NCBI GenBank assembly: GCA_040274765.1
Contig: JBEMAY010000017.1
Span: forward strand, 1 to 56,307
DNA length: 56,307 nt
Origin: Psychrobacillus sp040274765
Lineage (GTDB): Bacteria; Bacillota; Bacilli; Bacillales_A; Planococcaceae
Direction: 5' to 3'
Position 1 is the stretch's first letter, and every line of letters begins with the position of its first letter. The notes under the pieces were generated by a model. That model was not told the origin of the DNA. It did no database searches and worked only from the letters and a program-made list of their open reading frames with translations. A program made the position numbers and the translations under genes. This document shows positions 42,247 through 51,243 of the stretch, piece after piece.

Positions 42247-42296
42247 AAATAAAGGTTTGCCATTTAACTTTCTAATTAAATGGCAAACCTTTATTT
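42247..42296. repeat. perfect 21-bp inverted repeat
   Basis: AAATAAAGGTTTGCCATTTA plus A (42247-42267) is exactly complementary to 42276-42296 across an 8-nt loop (CTTTCTAA). It lies between two divergent genes, upstream of both, so it is not in the usual place for a terminator. It could be an operator, a terminator of a short RNA, or the ends of a vanished insertion element. Confidence 0.8.
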
Positions 42297-42381
42297 AATA
42301 TACAACCATAACAGCAAATCATTAAAGGATAGTAAAATTCTATGGTATGATATGTGTTGATTTTGCTAGGAGGTATTTTTT

Positions 42382-43470
42382 ATGGATTTGTCTATCTTTA
42401 TGACGTATTTGTTTTGGAAGAACCTTGGTATTTCCATTGCTATACTGTTAGTCTTTCTTATTTTGAGAAAAATTTTCTCGAAATACGTATTTAACCTGTT
42501 GATCAAGCTAAGTGATAAAACACCTACTGACGCATTGACTCACCTTTTCCGTTCCTTCGAAAAGCCTATTCAATGGATGTTCATCATAGTCGGAATATAT
42601 GTGGCAGCTAGCTTCTTTCCGCATTTTGATGAAACGAATAAGCTATTCCTGGTACTTATAAGAGTCTCTTATATTATTCTTATTAGCTGGGGATTGTACA
42701 ATATGTCCTCAGATTCATCGACTTTCTTTACTAAAATGAGAAACAGATATAATTTGGATATTGATGATATACTCATTCCCTTTCTTTCAAAGGCGCTGCG
42801 AGTTGTTATTGTTGTGATAAGTATAAGTGTAGTTGCTGAGGAATTTGGTTATAACGTGAGTGGATTTGTTGCGGGACTAGGCTTAGGTGGCGTAGCTATC
42901 GCATTTGCTGCAAAGGATGCACTTTCTCATCTATTAGGAGGCTTTGTCATTATTACAGAAAAGCCTTTTAGAATTGGCGACTGGATATTGACTCCTGATG
43001 TAGAGGGAACGGTTGAAGAAATTACCTTTCGTAGTACAAAAGTACGTACATTTTCACAAGCTGTTGTTACCGTTCCAAATGCAATGGTTGCGAATGGATC
43101 CATAACCAACTGGAGCAAAATGGGGAAAAGACAAATTAACTTCAATCTAAGGGTATCTCAAGAGACGCCTAAGGAAAAATTAGAGCTTGTTGTAAAAGAA
43201 ATTAGGCAGCTAGTCAGCAAGCATCCTGGTGTCCATCCCGAAACAATTTTCGTGAAGTTTGATGCATTTAAAGAAAATGGCTATGACATCTTCTTATATT
43301 TCTTTACGAATACAACGATATGGGCAGAGTTTTTAGAAGTAAAAGAGGATATAAACTTTAGTATCATGGAAATTTTAGAACGAGAAGGAGTCTCTATAGC
43401 CCTTCAAAGTCGAAAAGTTTATGTGGATAACGAATTAATTCAGAATGAAACAAAGAAAATAGAAGAATAA
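42382..43470 (+). CDS. MscS-family mechanosensitive channel
   Basis: The 362-aa protein has about five N-terminal membrane helices, the pore-lining Gly/Ala-rich TM3 (VAGLGLGGVAIAFAAKDALS), the beta domain (PFRIGDWILTPDVEGTVEEI) and a C-terminal alpha/beta domain. It opens under membrane tension to release solutes during hypo-osmotic shock. It resembles B. subtilis YhdY in length. GGAGG lies 9 nt before the ATG. Single gene with a terminator. Confidence 0.92.
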   Translation: MDLSIFMTYLFWKNLGISIAILLVFLILRKIFSKYVFNLLIKLSDKTPTDALTHLFRSFEKPIQWMFIIVGIYVAASFFPHFDETNKLFLVLIRVSYIILISWGLYNMSSDSSTFFTKMRNRYNLDIDDILIPFLSKALRVVIVVISISVVAEEFGYNVSGFVAGLGLGGVAIAFAAKDALSHLLGGFVIITEKPFRIGDWILTPDVEGTVEEITFRSTKVRTFSQAVVTVPNAMVANGSITNWSKMGKRQINFNLRVSQETPKEKLELVVKEIRQLVSKHPGVHPETIFVKFDAFKENGYDIFLYFFTNTTIWAEFLEVKEDINFSIMEILEREGVSIALQSRKVYVDNELIQNETKKIEE

Positions 43471-43475
43471 TAAGT

Positions 43476-43506
43476 ACCGCTGGGATTTATATGCTCAGCG
43501 GTTTTT
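43476..43506 (+). terminator. intrinsic terminator of the MscS gene
   Basis: ACCGCTG (43476-43482) pairs with CAGCGGT (43496-43502), followed by TTTTTAT. Confidence 0.8.
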
Positions 43507-44044
43507 ATATAGGTAGAAGTTTCTTGGAAAAAATGATTGGTGCTTCTGTCTTGGAAGATGCATCGATTACTGCAATTTCTTGAATCTGCCCTATCATAGT
43601 GAATTTTTTTGAGGTGCAAAAACGGAAAGCTTCTAATAATTTTTCTATAGATAAACGATTAGCTATAGTACAGTGTGGAATCCAATGTCCTGGATTATAC
43701 AAGGATTGTGAGTCATGGAAACCCTTAAAATGTGTATGATAATCTTCATGAAAGCTAAACAATTCGTCTGTCATAACGGGTGCATAAAATAGTGTTCCAG
43801 ACCCTGTAAACGACCCGATAGAAGGAAATGAAAGCTCAATACTTTTCTTATCCTACAAATAGCTATCTAAGCTGTGTATAAAAGCATCGATATCTAACTT
43901 GCTGTAACTAGCAATAGTTATATGTGGCTTCCGATCATTTACCTCAAAAGCATAGGAAGAAATGGATTCATCGTTTAACTCTTGCCAAAGCTTCAAAATT
44001 CTTTTATTTAACTGGTCATCAAATAAAGCTATTATTCCAAACAT
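43505..44044 (-). pseudogene. 2H-phosphoesterase (2'-5' RNA ligase family) gene with in-frame TAG
   Basis: From ATG 44044 (ribosome site GTAGGTG) the frame reads MFGIIALFDDQLNKRI and then the first HxT motif (KPHITIASY). It meets TAG at 43853-43855, then continues in the same frame through FPSIGSFTGSGTLFYAP and the second motif (WIPHCTIANRL) to 43505. Both catalytic histidines and the full family length of about 179 residues are kept, so only the stop is abnormal. Either a recent nonsense mutation, a sequence error, or a suppressed codon. ATG 43774 could only give the C-terminal half. Confidence 0.82.
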
Positions 44045-44325
44045 GCTTTCACCTACTTTTTCTTTAATATCCAACGTTATATAAATTTGTTTAAAGATTA
44101 CCAAGTATACCACTGTAAATGAGTAAGTAAGCTATCAATATTAATTGACAAACCCTCTAACAATGATTTTGGTTGATTATATCATATAGTTATTTCTTTA
44201 TATGATAAAAAATGTTAAAAAAACGGATATTTTCAAGCATGGGTACTATTTTCTGAGCAGTATAAACAGACGCTTATTGCAAAAGATAGGAAGGAATCAT
44301 AGCAATTAATGAGAGGAGTGTTTTT

Positions 44326-44502
44326 ATGGAGAGTATTCGCGAAGGGTTAATACCAACAGTTTTAGGGACAGCTGTAACTACAACTGGAGTAGCGCTTAGG
44401 AACAATAGAAGCATTTCACCATTAATCACGAGTTCAATTATTGGATTTGGCTTAGCACATATTGTGTTAGGAGCAATTGATTTAGTTGAGCATCGTCGCT
44501 AA
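44326..44502 (+). CDS. 58-aa hydrophobic protein
   Basis: The short ORF MESIREGLIPTVLGTAVTTT... has two hydrophobic segments separated by a polar turn (ALRNNRSIS) and a basic end (LVEHRR). GAGAGGAG lies 6-7 nt before the ATG, good support for translation. It lies 75 nt before the DUF378 gene, and both encode small envelope proteins. Function unknown; this size and style is common among small asparagine-rich or sporulation-related membrane proteins. Confidence 0.6.
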   Translation: MESIREGLIPTVLGTAVTTTGVALRNNRSISPLITSSIIGFGLAHIVLGAIDLVEHRR

Positions 44503-44577
44503 AGATTCAGAATGGAAGGAAATATTCCTTCCATTTCTACCTAGCTTCACCTATAAAAATGAAGGAGGTGTTGGTCC

Positions 44578-44961
44578 GTGTCAGTATTATCTCGGATTGC
44601 TTTAGCATTAGTTATCATTGGTGCATTAAACTGGGGATTAATTGGATTTTTTGAATTTGACTTAGTTGCATCTATTTTTGGTGGACAAACTTCTGCATTT
44701 GCTCGTGTTGTGTATGCACTCGTTGGTTTAAGCGGAATTGCTTGTATACCACTACTGTTTGCTCAAGAAGACGAAGAAAGAAGTACTTCTACCAGCAATG
44801 GTAATAGTCAAAACTACAGAAATCTAAGCTACGAAACAGAATTTGCAGAAGAAGAGGAAATTATTGTGGCAGATCCACAAACTAATGCTTCATCTAACAA
44901 TTCTACAACAAACTCGCCTACAAATTATTACAAAAAAACTTCTAAGAAAAAGAAGAGATAA
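44578..44961 (+). CDS. DUF378 membrane protein (YuzA-like)
   Basis: The 127-aa protein has the DUF378 core in its first 60 residues: two helices, with ALNWGLIGFFEFDLVASIFG between them, and a hydrophilic Asn/Thr/Ser-rich tail ending in Lys residues that is longer than in most members. GTG start, preceded by AAGGAGGTG. Function unknown. Followed by a terminator at 44983. Confidence 0.8.
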   Translation: MSVLSRIALALVIIGALNWGLIGFFEFDLVASIFGGQTSAFARVVYALVGLSGIACIPLLFAQEDEERSTSTSNGNSQNYRNLSYETEFAEEEEIIVADPQTNASSNNSTTNSPTNYYKKTSKKKKR

Positions 44962-44982
44962 TTTTGTACGGCATCAAAAAAT

Positions 44983-45020
44983 CTGACGCAACGTTAAAAC
45001 GTGCGTCAGGTTTTTTGTTT
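44983..45020 (+). terminator. intrinsic terminator of the DUF378 gene
   Basis: CTGACGC pairs with GCGTCAG, with an inner ACGTT/AACGT stem, followed by TTTTTT. Confidence 0.87.
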
Positions 45021-45105
45021 TATAAAGGAGTTTAAGAATAAATAATCGAATATAAATAGTAACCACGGAAAGCGGTGGAACGAGTAAATTATTGGAGGAA
45101 TCAAG

Positions 45106-45849
45106 ATGAATACCAAGACATTAGAAATAAACAAAACAAGCTGGGAAAAGTCAGCAGATCGTTTTTATGGAAGAAATCCTCTTCCGGAGTATGGACCAAT
45201 GGCGCCTCGCGAGGAACACTTAAATTTACTGGGGGAAGTAAAGGAATTGAAGGTTCTAGATATTGGCTGTGGCAGTGGGCATTCCCTACAATATATGGCG
45301 AATAGAGGAGCTGGAGAGCTTTGGGGCATTGATTTATCAGACAATCAGCTAGCTGCTGCAAACGCATTGTTGAAGGAATATGGATCTTCTGTAAAGCTAT
45401 TTCAATCCCCTATGGAAACTAATCCTGGATTGCCATTAAATTATTTCGATATCGTTTATTCGGTTTTTGCGTTAGGATGGACTACTGATTTAGACAAAAC
45501 ATTATCCAATATCTATTCTTACTTAAAAACAGGAGGCATTTTTGTCTTCAGCTGGGAACATCCTCTACATAGCAGAGTGAAGCATGAGGAAGGTAAGTAT
45601 CTCTTCAACAAATCCTATCAAGAGGAAGGTCCATATGACCATGATTTTTGGGATACGCAAGCAATTATGCAACAATTTAAAGTCAGTACTTATGTAAATA
45701 GACTTGTAAAGGCAGGCTTTAAAATCGAGGAAGTCATCGAAGAGGTCTACATAGAGGAGAAGGATTTAGAACGTCATGTGAATAGATGGTACTCCTTTGA
45801 AAAAGCACAACTTATTCCGACTACTCTTATTATTAAGTGCAGTAAATAG
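45106..45849 (+). CDS. class-I SAM-dependent methyltransferase
   Basis: The 247-aa protein has motif I VLDIGCGSGHSLQYMA (near residue 46), followed by GIDLSDNQL and FVFSWEHPLHSRV. The substrate is unknown. GGAGGAATCAAG precedes the ATG. It is the first gene of a set with a broken metallopeptidase and a second methyltransferase, all on the same strand with short spacers. Confidence 0.88.
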   Translation: MNTKTLEINKTSWEKSADRFYGRNPLPEYGPMAPREEHLNLLGEVKELKVLDIGCGSGHSLQYMANRGAGELWGIDLSDNQLAAANALLKEYGSSVKLFQSPMETNPGLPLNYFDIVYSVFALGWTTDLDKTLSNIYSYLKTGGIFVFSWEHPLHSRVKHEEGKYLFNKSYQEEGPYDHDFWDTQAIMQQFKVSTYVNRLVKAGFKIEEVIEEVYIEEKDLERHVNRWYSFEKAQLIPTTLIIKCSK

Positions 45850-45865
45850 CGTGGGGAAATACAAA

Positions 45866-46724
45866 ATGAAAATAATCGATACAGTACCTTTCTTCTTAAA
45901 CAACTATGTCCCATCCATTAGCTTTTTACGAAGCTATTATGAAGAATACCCAGAAATTTTTAAAGAATATTTTACTCGTCATTGTAAAGACGCCGAGGAA
46001 CGTCATAACCAGTCGCTTGAGAAATATCCTAATAGCTTCCTTGACATTAAACAAGTACATGAAAATATAACACCTATCATTCAAGAAGTAGTACATGAAT
46101 ATGAACGATTATATGGTGTTTCTTTTCCGATACAGGTCAATTTAATCGTTGGAGGATATGGGTCAAATGCATATACGTACCACCAAATAATTCCTAATAT
46201 CACCTTTGCGTTAGAGGAGCTTTCGTCTGATCTAAATCATTTGAGAGTAATCGTTGCTCATGAGTTTGGTCATGCAGCGCAAAATATTTTAACGGACAGG
46301 GCTGGTATGGATTGGTCAACCGCACAGTGGACTCATCCATTCAACTGGTTGTATAGGGAAGGGATTGCAACGTACTTATCTGAAAGAATTGTTCCTCATT
46401 TAAAAAAATCCATTTATTTCAGTTATGATGATGAGGGTGAGGAATGGCTCTATTTTGCTCAACAGCATGTCAAAGAAATAAAAAAAAGCATTTATAGAGG
46501 ACTATCGTAAAATGTCTGGGAATGAATTATTTCATAATTGGTTTTCTATTAGTGGAGTAAATGTTTTTGGTTACAGTAGATTTGGCTATTTCCTTGGAGA
46601 GCTATTTGTGCAAGAGGAAATGGAAAAGCATGGGGAACTTGAGACAATCATCGCATCAGTCAAACCTGACTATTTAAACATAGTAGAGCATTGGTTACTT
46701 CAAGGGGAAGGAGAACTGATATGA
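45866..46724 (+). pseudogene. HExxH metallopeptidase gene with a homopolymer frameshift
   Basis: From ATG 45866 (ribosome site GTGGGGA) the first frame encodes about 214 residues with HEFGH (His132, Glu133, His136) and LYREGIATYLSE, the zinc-binding pattern of DUF2268-like gluzincins, then stops at 46510. At an A8 run (46480-46487) removing one A would give AFIEDYRKMSGNELFHNWFS and continue to 46724, for a protein of about 285 residues. The downstream frame has no ribosome site of its own and its stop overlaps the next start (ATGA). Frameshift, slippage site, or sequence error. Confidence 0.8.
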
Positions 46725-47494
46725 CGAAACTAGACAATTTAGAGGAATATGATGACCCAGCTGCCTATGATGTGGAAAATGATCACTACTTAGGAGAGTT
46801 GCCCTTGTTACTAGAATGGGCCAACAAAACAGATGGTCCCATGATAGACTTAGCCTGTGGAACTGGCAGGCTGACATTGCCATTAGCCAAAGAGGGCTAC
46901 CAATTGATCGGTATTGATGTTCATAAAGGAATGTTGGAGCAGGCAGCAAAAAAAGCGGGAAAGCTCGACCTGGATATCGAGTGGCTGCAGCAGGATTGTA
47001 CTAATTTCCAAGCAGGCGTTAGAAGTCCGTTTATTTATATGGTGGGTAATTCCATACAGCATTTCCATACAAATGAAGCACAAAATCAATTACTATCCTC
47101 GATAAAACAACATCTTCAGGAAGATGGTATTTTTATATTTGATACAAGATTTCCTTCTGCTAACGAGCTGCTTCAACCTGCAATAGAGGAGTATTGGAAA
47201 ACCTATATGGATGGAGAATATGAGGTAGACGTCTATACGATTAGCAGTTATGATGCATTAAAACAAATTCAGCATTACACAACCATTCGAAAATACAAAG
47301 ATCATAGTACAAAAATAGTAGATGAAAAGTTAACTAATATAAGCTTGCGCTATACATACCCCTTAGAAATGGAAAGGTTACTAAAAGAACATAACCTGGA
47401 AATTGTAAATGTCTATAAGGATTGGAAGAGTACTCCCATCGATTCCGACAGTGATCATATGGTGTATATATGTAGAAAACTTTCTCCTATATAA
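46721..47494 (+). CDS. class-I SAM-dependent methyltransferase
   Basis: 257 residues from ATG 46721, which overlaps the upstream TGA and follows AAGGAG by 7 nt. Motif I is MIDLACGTGRLTLPLAKEG and the acidic residue lies in GIDVHKGML. The C-terminal half includes IFIFDTRFPSANELL. The acceptor is unknown. Coupled translation with the broken peptidase gene implies they were once made together. Confidence 0.88.
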   Translation: MTKLDNLEEYDDPAAYDVENDHYLGELPLLLEWANKTDGPMIDLACGTGRLTLPLAKEGYQLIGIDVHKGMLEQAAKKAGKLDLDIEWLQQDCTNFQAGVRSPFIYMVGNSIQHFHTNEAQNQLLSSIKQHLQEDGIFIFDTRFPSANELLQPAIEEYWKTYMDGEYEVDVYTISSYDALKQIQHYTTIRKYKDHSTKIVDEKLTNISLRYTYPLEMERLLKEHNLEIVNVYKDWKSTPIDSDSDHMVYICRKLSPI

Positions 47495-47527
47495 AATATT
47501 AGTTGGAACATAACTAGTCAATAAATT

Positions 47528-47568
47528 AAGAAAAGTGAAATCGGCAACTCGATTTCACTTTTCTTTAA
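47528..47568. terminator. strong hairpin terminator
   Basis: AAGAAAAGTGAAATCG (47528-47543) is a perfect 16-bp match to CGATTTCACTTTTCTT (47550-47565) with a 6-nt loop. Short T-runs are embedded in the stem arms. Confidence 0.8.
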
Positions 47569-47718
47569 GTAAGACACATCTTTATTGTTATTGGGTCGTC
47601 TAATTCAGATGATCAGTAACACTTTATCCATAATTATTCATTTTAATATGGCCTTAAAGAGTATGAAACTCTTTATATAGGTAACGCTATAAATTAGAAA
47701 AGAATAATGAGGTGTGAA

Positions 47719-47991
47719 ATGAATTTTCCAATTATACATACAAATTTTTGGGATGCTGTAATAGCAATACCAGTAATTATAATCGTCACCCAAATAATCA
47801 AGATTCTCTTTCGAGTCCAATCCAAATATGTTCCTCTTGTAGCTTTGCTATTAGGACTTCTCATTTCTGTTTTTATCAGCCATCGCCATCATTTTATTAC
47901 AGGGCTTTTTATGGGCTGGTTTTATGGCTATGCAGCTGTAGGAAATTATTCAGCCTTAATGGTAGCTTTACGGGCATATAGAAATAAGTGA
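47719..47991 (+). CDS. small membrane protein, hypothetical
   Basis: 90 residues from ATG 47719, preceded by GAGGTG; the ATG at 47707 overlaps that site. Three hydrophobic segments with the motif FISHRHHFITGLFMGWFYGY. It is weakly holin-like in shape, but no phage genes are near, so no such role is claimed. Confidence 0.6.
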   Translation: MNFPIIHTNFWDAVIAIPVIIIVTQIIKILFRVQSKYVPLVALLLGLLISVFISHRHHFITGLFMGWFYGYAAVGNYSALMVALRAYRNK

Positions 47992-48067
47992 ACGCATAGA
48001 ATCCTTAATTTTTAAATCTGAATACAAGTCTCAAAAAATAAGGTAATCGTAAAACGGACAACCCCTG

Positions 48068-49627
48068 TTAGCTATTCAATAAAATCCTATAATTTATCGT
48101 TAAAAAAGGAATGGAGAAAATACGCATCTCATGTTTGGCAGTTAATATCTTGTTTTTCTCCTCTAACAGAAATTGCTCAATCAAAGGAAGCTTAAATATG
48201 TTTTCTCTAAAGGCCAAGTAAATTCCCGCATCAGACTCTAAGGTACTTTTGCTAGTTAAGAGCAGTTTTCCATCTTGCTCTTGTAAAGCTAATATGCCAA
48301 CCATGGACGACCAAGGCAAAGGGAGAGAGATATTCATATATGCCTGCTCGTCTCTAGTATGAAAGGAATACAGTGCAACAAAGACAGTACTTGTTTTTAT
48401 TTTACGTATCCAAGCTCTTGTGTTCGTACGTCCATCCTCGATAGCTACTATATCTCCAGTCATCTCCATCTCCCTAGAGGTAACTGGTAGGTTTAGCTGC
48501 TGTACTCTTGAACTAAACAATCTATATATAGCAGCAAAAGGCTTGAACCAAGCATGCCAATGGACAGTGGAAAATAGTCGGTAATGCATCGTTTGCTCAT
48601 AGAAATGGCTAATCATAGGTGGAAGTGTCTCTTTATCTACAAAAATGCTCATATCATCGACTAAGCCCGTATAGTTTTTATTTATGTGATGGTCATCTAA
48701 AACTTTCTCACCAACAGTTCCTTTCCCTTTGATCTTGCTAATAGGGAACTGGGGTTTCTGATAACGGGATGGCGGTGTCCAAATGGACCAGCCGAGAATA
48801 CCGATGAAAGCGAATAAAAAGCAATTAAGAAATCCATGAAACTTGAGCATAAAATCTATCGTTACCCCAAAGACACCAAACGCATTCCCTGTGGCATACA
48901 AAAGGGAGAACAGAATAGTAACACCTAGTGCCCCAAAGGACGTAACGACTAGGCTTTTCTGATAGCGATTTTTATATGCTACCTTAATGGCTAGAACGAT
49001 AAAGCCATATATGCCAATCATATATAAAAGTACGGATATAAATTCTAATGTAGTAGAAAAAGTGATTCCGATTGCAACGACTAAAGGAGATATTAAAATG
49101 ATAGTCGATAGCCAAGGGTAGCTCGCCGGTTTATAAATTCGTCCTAAAAAGCCTATAAATACGGGTAACAAAAAGGAGGAATAATGAAAGTGAATTCCTG
49201 TCAGCCACGTTAAAATAGGAGTAAATCCAGTATCTATTTCAAGAACAGAAGCAACAAACCAAAGTCCTCCGATGAATAAATACATCATCCCCATATCAAT
49301 GGCAAACTCTTCTAAGTGGGTAAAGCCTCTGCTCATAAACCGTTTAAATCCATACATGGCAACGACAAAAGTAAAAAGTAGGTAGACAAGTGCGAGCAAG
49401 GAATCGATCCTGGAATCTTCGGTGATCTGTAAAATAGAAACAGCTATTACAGCTGGAGCGACGAAGTAATAGATCAGGTGATTATCTTTCATAACTAATT
49501 TTAAGACGAGCGGAACAAATAATATTTGAGCTACTGATAACATAAGAAAATACCAAGGCCCTACGCTAAAAGCAGCAACTATGAAAAATAAAATAGTATG
49601 AGAGATAGCAATGCTTTTATAGGTCAT
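48068..49627 (-). CDS. yndJ: polytopic membrane protein YndJ
   Basis: 519 residues from ATG 49627, which lies inside the end of the DUF4166 gene about 11 nt after AAGGAG; the frame is open to 49666. The first 300 residues form about ten membrane helices, and the last 200 are a soluble domain. Length and genome order (DoxX-like, DUF4166, YndJ) correspond to B. subtilis yndG-yndH-yndJ. The function is unknown; envelope-related is inference from topology. Confidence 0.75.
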   Translation of the reverse strand: MTYKSIAISHTILFFIVAAFSVGPWYFLMLSVAQILFVPLVLKLVMKDNHLIYYFVAPAVIAVSILQITEDSRIDSLLALVYLLFTFVVAMYGFKRFMSRGFTHLEEFAIDMGMMYLFIGGLWFVASVLEIDTGFTPILTWLTGIHFHYSSFLLPVFIGFLGRIYKPASYPWLSTIILISPLVVAIGITFSTTLEFISVLLYMIGIYGFIVLAIKVAYKNRYQKSLVVTSFGALGVTILFSLLYATGNAFGVFGVTIDFMLKFHGFLNCFLFAFIGILGWSIWTPPSRYQKPQFPISKIKGKGTVGEKVLDDHHINKNYTGLVDDMSIFVDKETLPPMISHFYEQTMHYRLFSTVHWHAWFKPFAAIYRLFSSRVQQLNLPVTSREMEMTGDIVAIEDGRTNTRAWIRKIKTSTVFVALYSFHTRDEQAYMNISLPLPWSSMVGILALQEQDGKLLLTSKSTLESDAGIYLAFRENIFKLPLIEQFLLEEKNKILTAKHEMRIFSIPFLTINYRILLNS

Positions 49628-50228
49628 CTGTTTGAAACACTCCTTTATACTCGAATAATGTACCAAGTAAAGGATTAGTGATTAACACATGAATAGAAAA
49701 GACATCTCTCTCTTCTATATAGTGTTCATTGACGAGAACATTTCCTTTTAAAAGCTTTGGTAAGGGAACTTCTAGCTTACCTAATACGAATCGCTGTCTT
49801 CGTGATTCAATCTGTAAATGACCTTCCTCCGTAACGAAAAATGCTAGCTCTGAATAGAACAGACTAGGCTCCCCAAGGTAATCCTTTACTACTTGTTTGT
49901 TCACATCTAAGCTCATCAGCGCATTGAAATGCCTTGTTTCATTTGGGAAGAAGAATGTTCTTTCCCAGTGAACCTGTTGCTCCCCGTTTGGACCAAGCTT
50001 GCCTTTGTTAACGATACGAAAGGGTACATTTTCTCCTTGTTCAGGAAATAAAAACTTCCAGCGAGTGGCAAAGCGAAAGAAGGGGGACAACCATTTCGGA
50101 CCACTAGTGATTTTTGACATTATCCCTTTTGCCTGGAAGGCTGTTTGGGGAGATATAGTATATCGTCGCTTAAGCATTGGGTGCAGTCGCTCGAATTGTT
50201 CTCCGAGCATCTCTTTGTAAATAGACAT
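49617..50228 (-). CDS. yndH: DUF4166 protein YndH
   Basis: The 203-aa soluble protein opens with SIYKEMLGEQFERLHPMLKR, the DUF4166 signature, and continues with WERTFFFPNETRHFNALMSL. No enzymatic motif is evident; in other bacteria DUF4166 is often fused to saccharopine-dehydrogenase-like or epimerase domains. AAGGAG lies 8 nt before the ATG. It overlaps yndJ by 11 nt and lies 12 nt after the DoxX-like gene. Confidence 0.8.
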   Translation of the reverse strand: MSIYKEMLGEQFERLHPMLKRRYTISPQTAFQAKGIMSKITSGPKWLSPFFRFATRWKFLFPEQGENVPFRIVNKGKLGPNGEQQVHWERTFFFPNETRHFNALMSLDVNKQVVKDYLGEPSLFYSELAFFVTEEGHLQIESRRQRFVLGKLEVPLPKLLKGNVLVNEHYIEERDVFSIHVLITNPLLGTLFEYKGVFQTDDL

Positions 50229-50240
50229 ATGAAAGACTCC

Positions 50241-51143
50241 TTATCTTGAACGCTTACAGCCTTTGGCAGTAGGGATGTCCCGACTAACGAGCAATCCGAT
50301 AACAGATAGGACAAAAAGCGTTAAGTTAAATGTAAGGGGATTAAATGGATCGCCAAATACGGTGGCATCTCCTATTAAAGTGGAAAGTGTAAGTAAAGGG
50401 AAAACAACTACTTGGATTTTCAGCAACCTTCTCTTATTGCTATATAGAAGCCATAGGAGACCGAATATTATTTCGATAACACCTGCTGTGGACACAATAT
50501 TTTGAGCTTCGTTAACGCTTAAGGGAAGCATGCCTTGGGTCATGGATACTTCCTCGGGATGCATCAATAGTAATTTTGGAACGAGACCGTGATAGACCCA
50601 TACAAAAAAGGACAGAATGGTGATGAGCCAGTGACTGAAGAATCGTATATATTGATTCGATGGAGTGTCACCTTTTTCAAGCCACCTCTTAAATACATCA
50701 AAGCTTAAAGCAGTAGCCCATCCCATCATCGGGCGAAATAGGACACGATCTATCATTTTTCCAGGTGCTCCAAAACGAACATCGTAATCATACTGCGTAA
50801 AAAATTTAATGCCGTCTTGTTCAGGCTCATACTTCCAATATCCCTTGCCTTCTTTTATAGGAGAAATCATTTGGTCTGTTCCGAAATGCAGCGAGGAGGT
50901 TCTAGAGTCATCCTTCGCATGAAAGGTGCCGACACTTTTCCCCCAACCCGCAATACTCAATCCAAATCCTATATTCGTTTTATATTCAAATAGCTGGGCT
51001 CCATCTTCTTTTTTGGGTAAATAGGTGATAGAGGAAAAACGTAAATCCCATTGTTCATGTAGCTGGGGATTTTGAGATGCCTCCCATACCTTTTCCATAT
51101 CGCTAGAGATACTAGTCTCTACATAAATTGGTTTATTTTTCAT
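50241..51143 (-). CDS. yndG: SRPBCC / DoxX-like fusion protein (YndG-like)
   Basis: The 300-aa protein has an N-terminal START/SRPBCC-type domain (about 1-155; EKVWEASQNPQLHEQWDLRF), a fold that binds hydrophobic ligands, followed by a DoxX-like membrane domain with four helices (about 170-292). GGGAGG lies 7 nt before the ATG. It heads the three-gene leftward operon. A role in lipid or quinone handling is possible, not shown. Confidence 0.77.
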   Translation of the reverse strand: MKNKPIYVETSISSDMEKVWEASQNPQLHEQWDLRFSSITYLPKKEDGAQLFEYKTNIGFGLSIAGWGKSVGTFHAKDDSRTSSLHFGTDQMISPIKEGKGYWKYEPEQDGIKFFTQYDYDVRFGAPGKMIDRVLFRPMMGWATALSFDVFKRWLEKGDTPSNQYIRFFSHWLITILSFFVWVYHGLVPKLLLMHPEEVSMTQGMLPLSVNEAQNIVSTAGVIEIIFGLLWLLYSNKRRLLKIQVVVFPLLTLSTLIGDATVFGDPFNPLTFNLTLFVLSVIGLLVSRDIPTAKGCKRSR

Positions 51144-51243
51144 AAACTCACCTCCCTATTAGATTACCATAAAGGACTTTATGTAAGTGACAAAGAATAG
51201 ATTAGGGAGAAGAAAAAATAGTCTCAAGAAATGAGGTTGGAAA

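Noticed and set aside
43505..43774. Independent 89-residue protein from ATG 43774
   Set aside because: It is the in-frame C-terminal half of the 2H phosphoesterase behind TAG, with no ribosome site.
46512..46724. Separate 70-residue gene starting MSGNELFHNW
   Set aside because: No ribosome site, and the sequence continues the upstream metallopeptidase once the A8 shift is corrected.
47719..47991. Phage holin
   Set aside because: Only its size and helices fit. No lysis, structural or integrase genes are present in the window.
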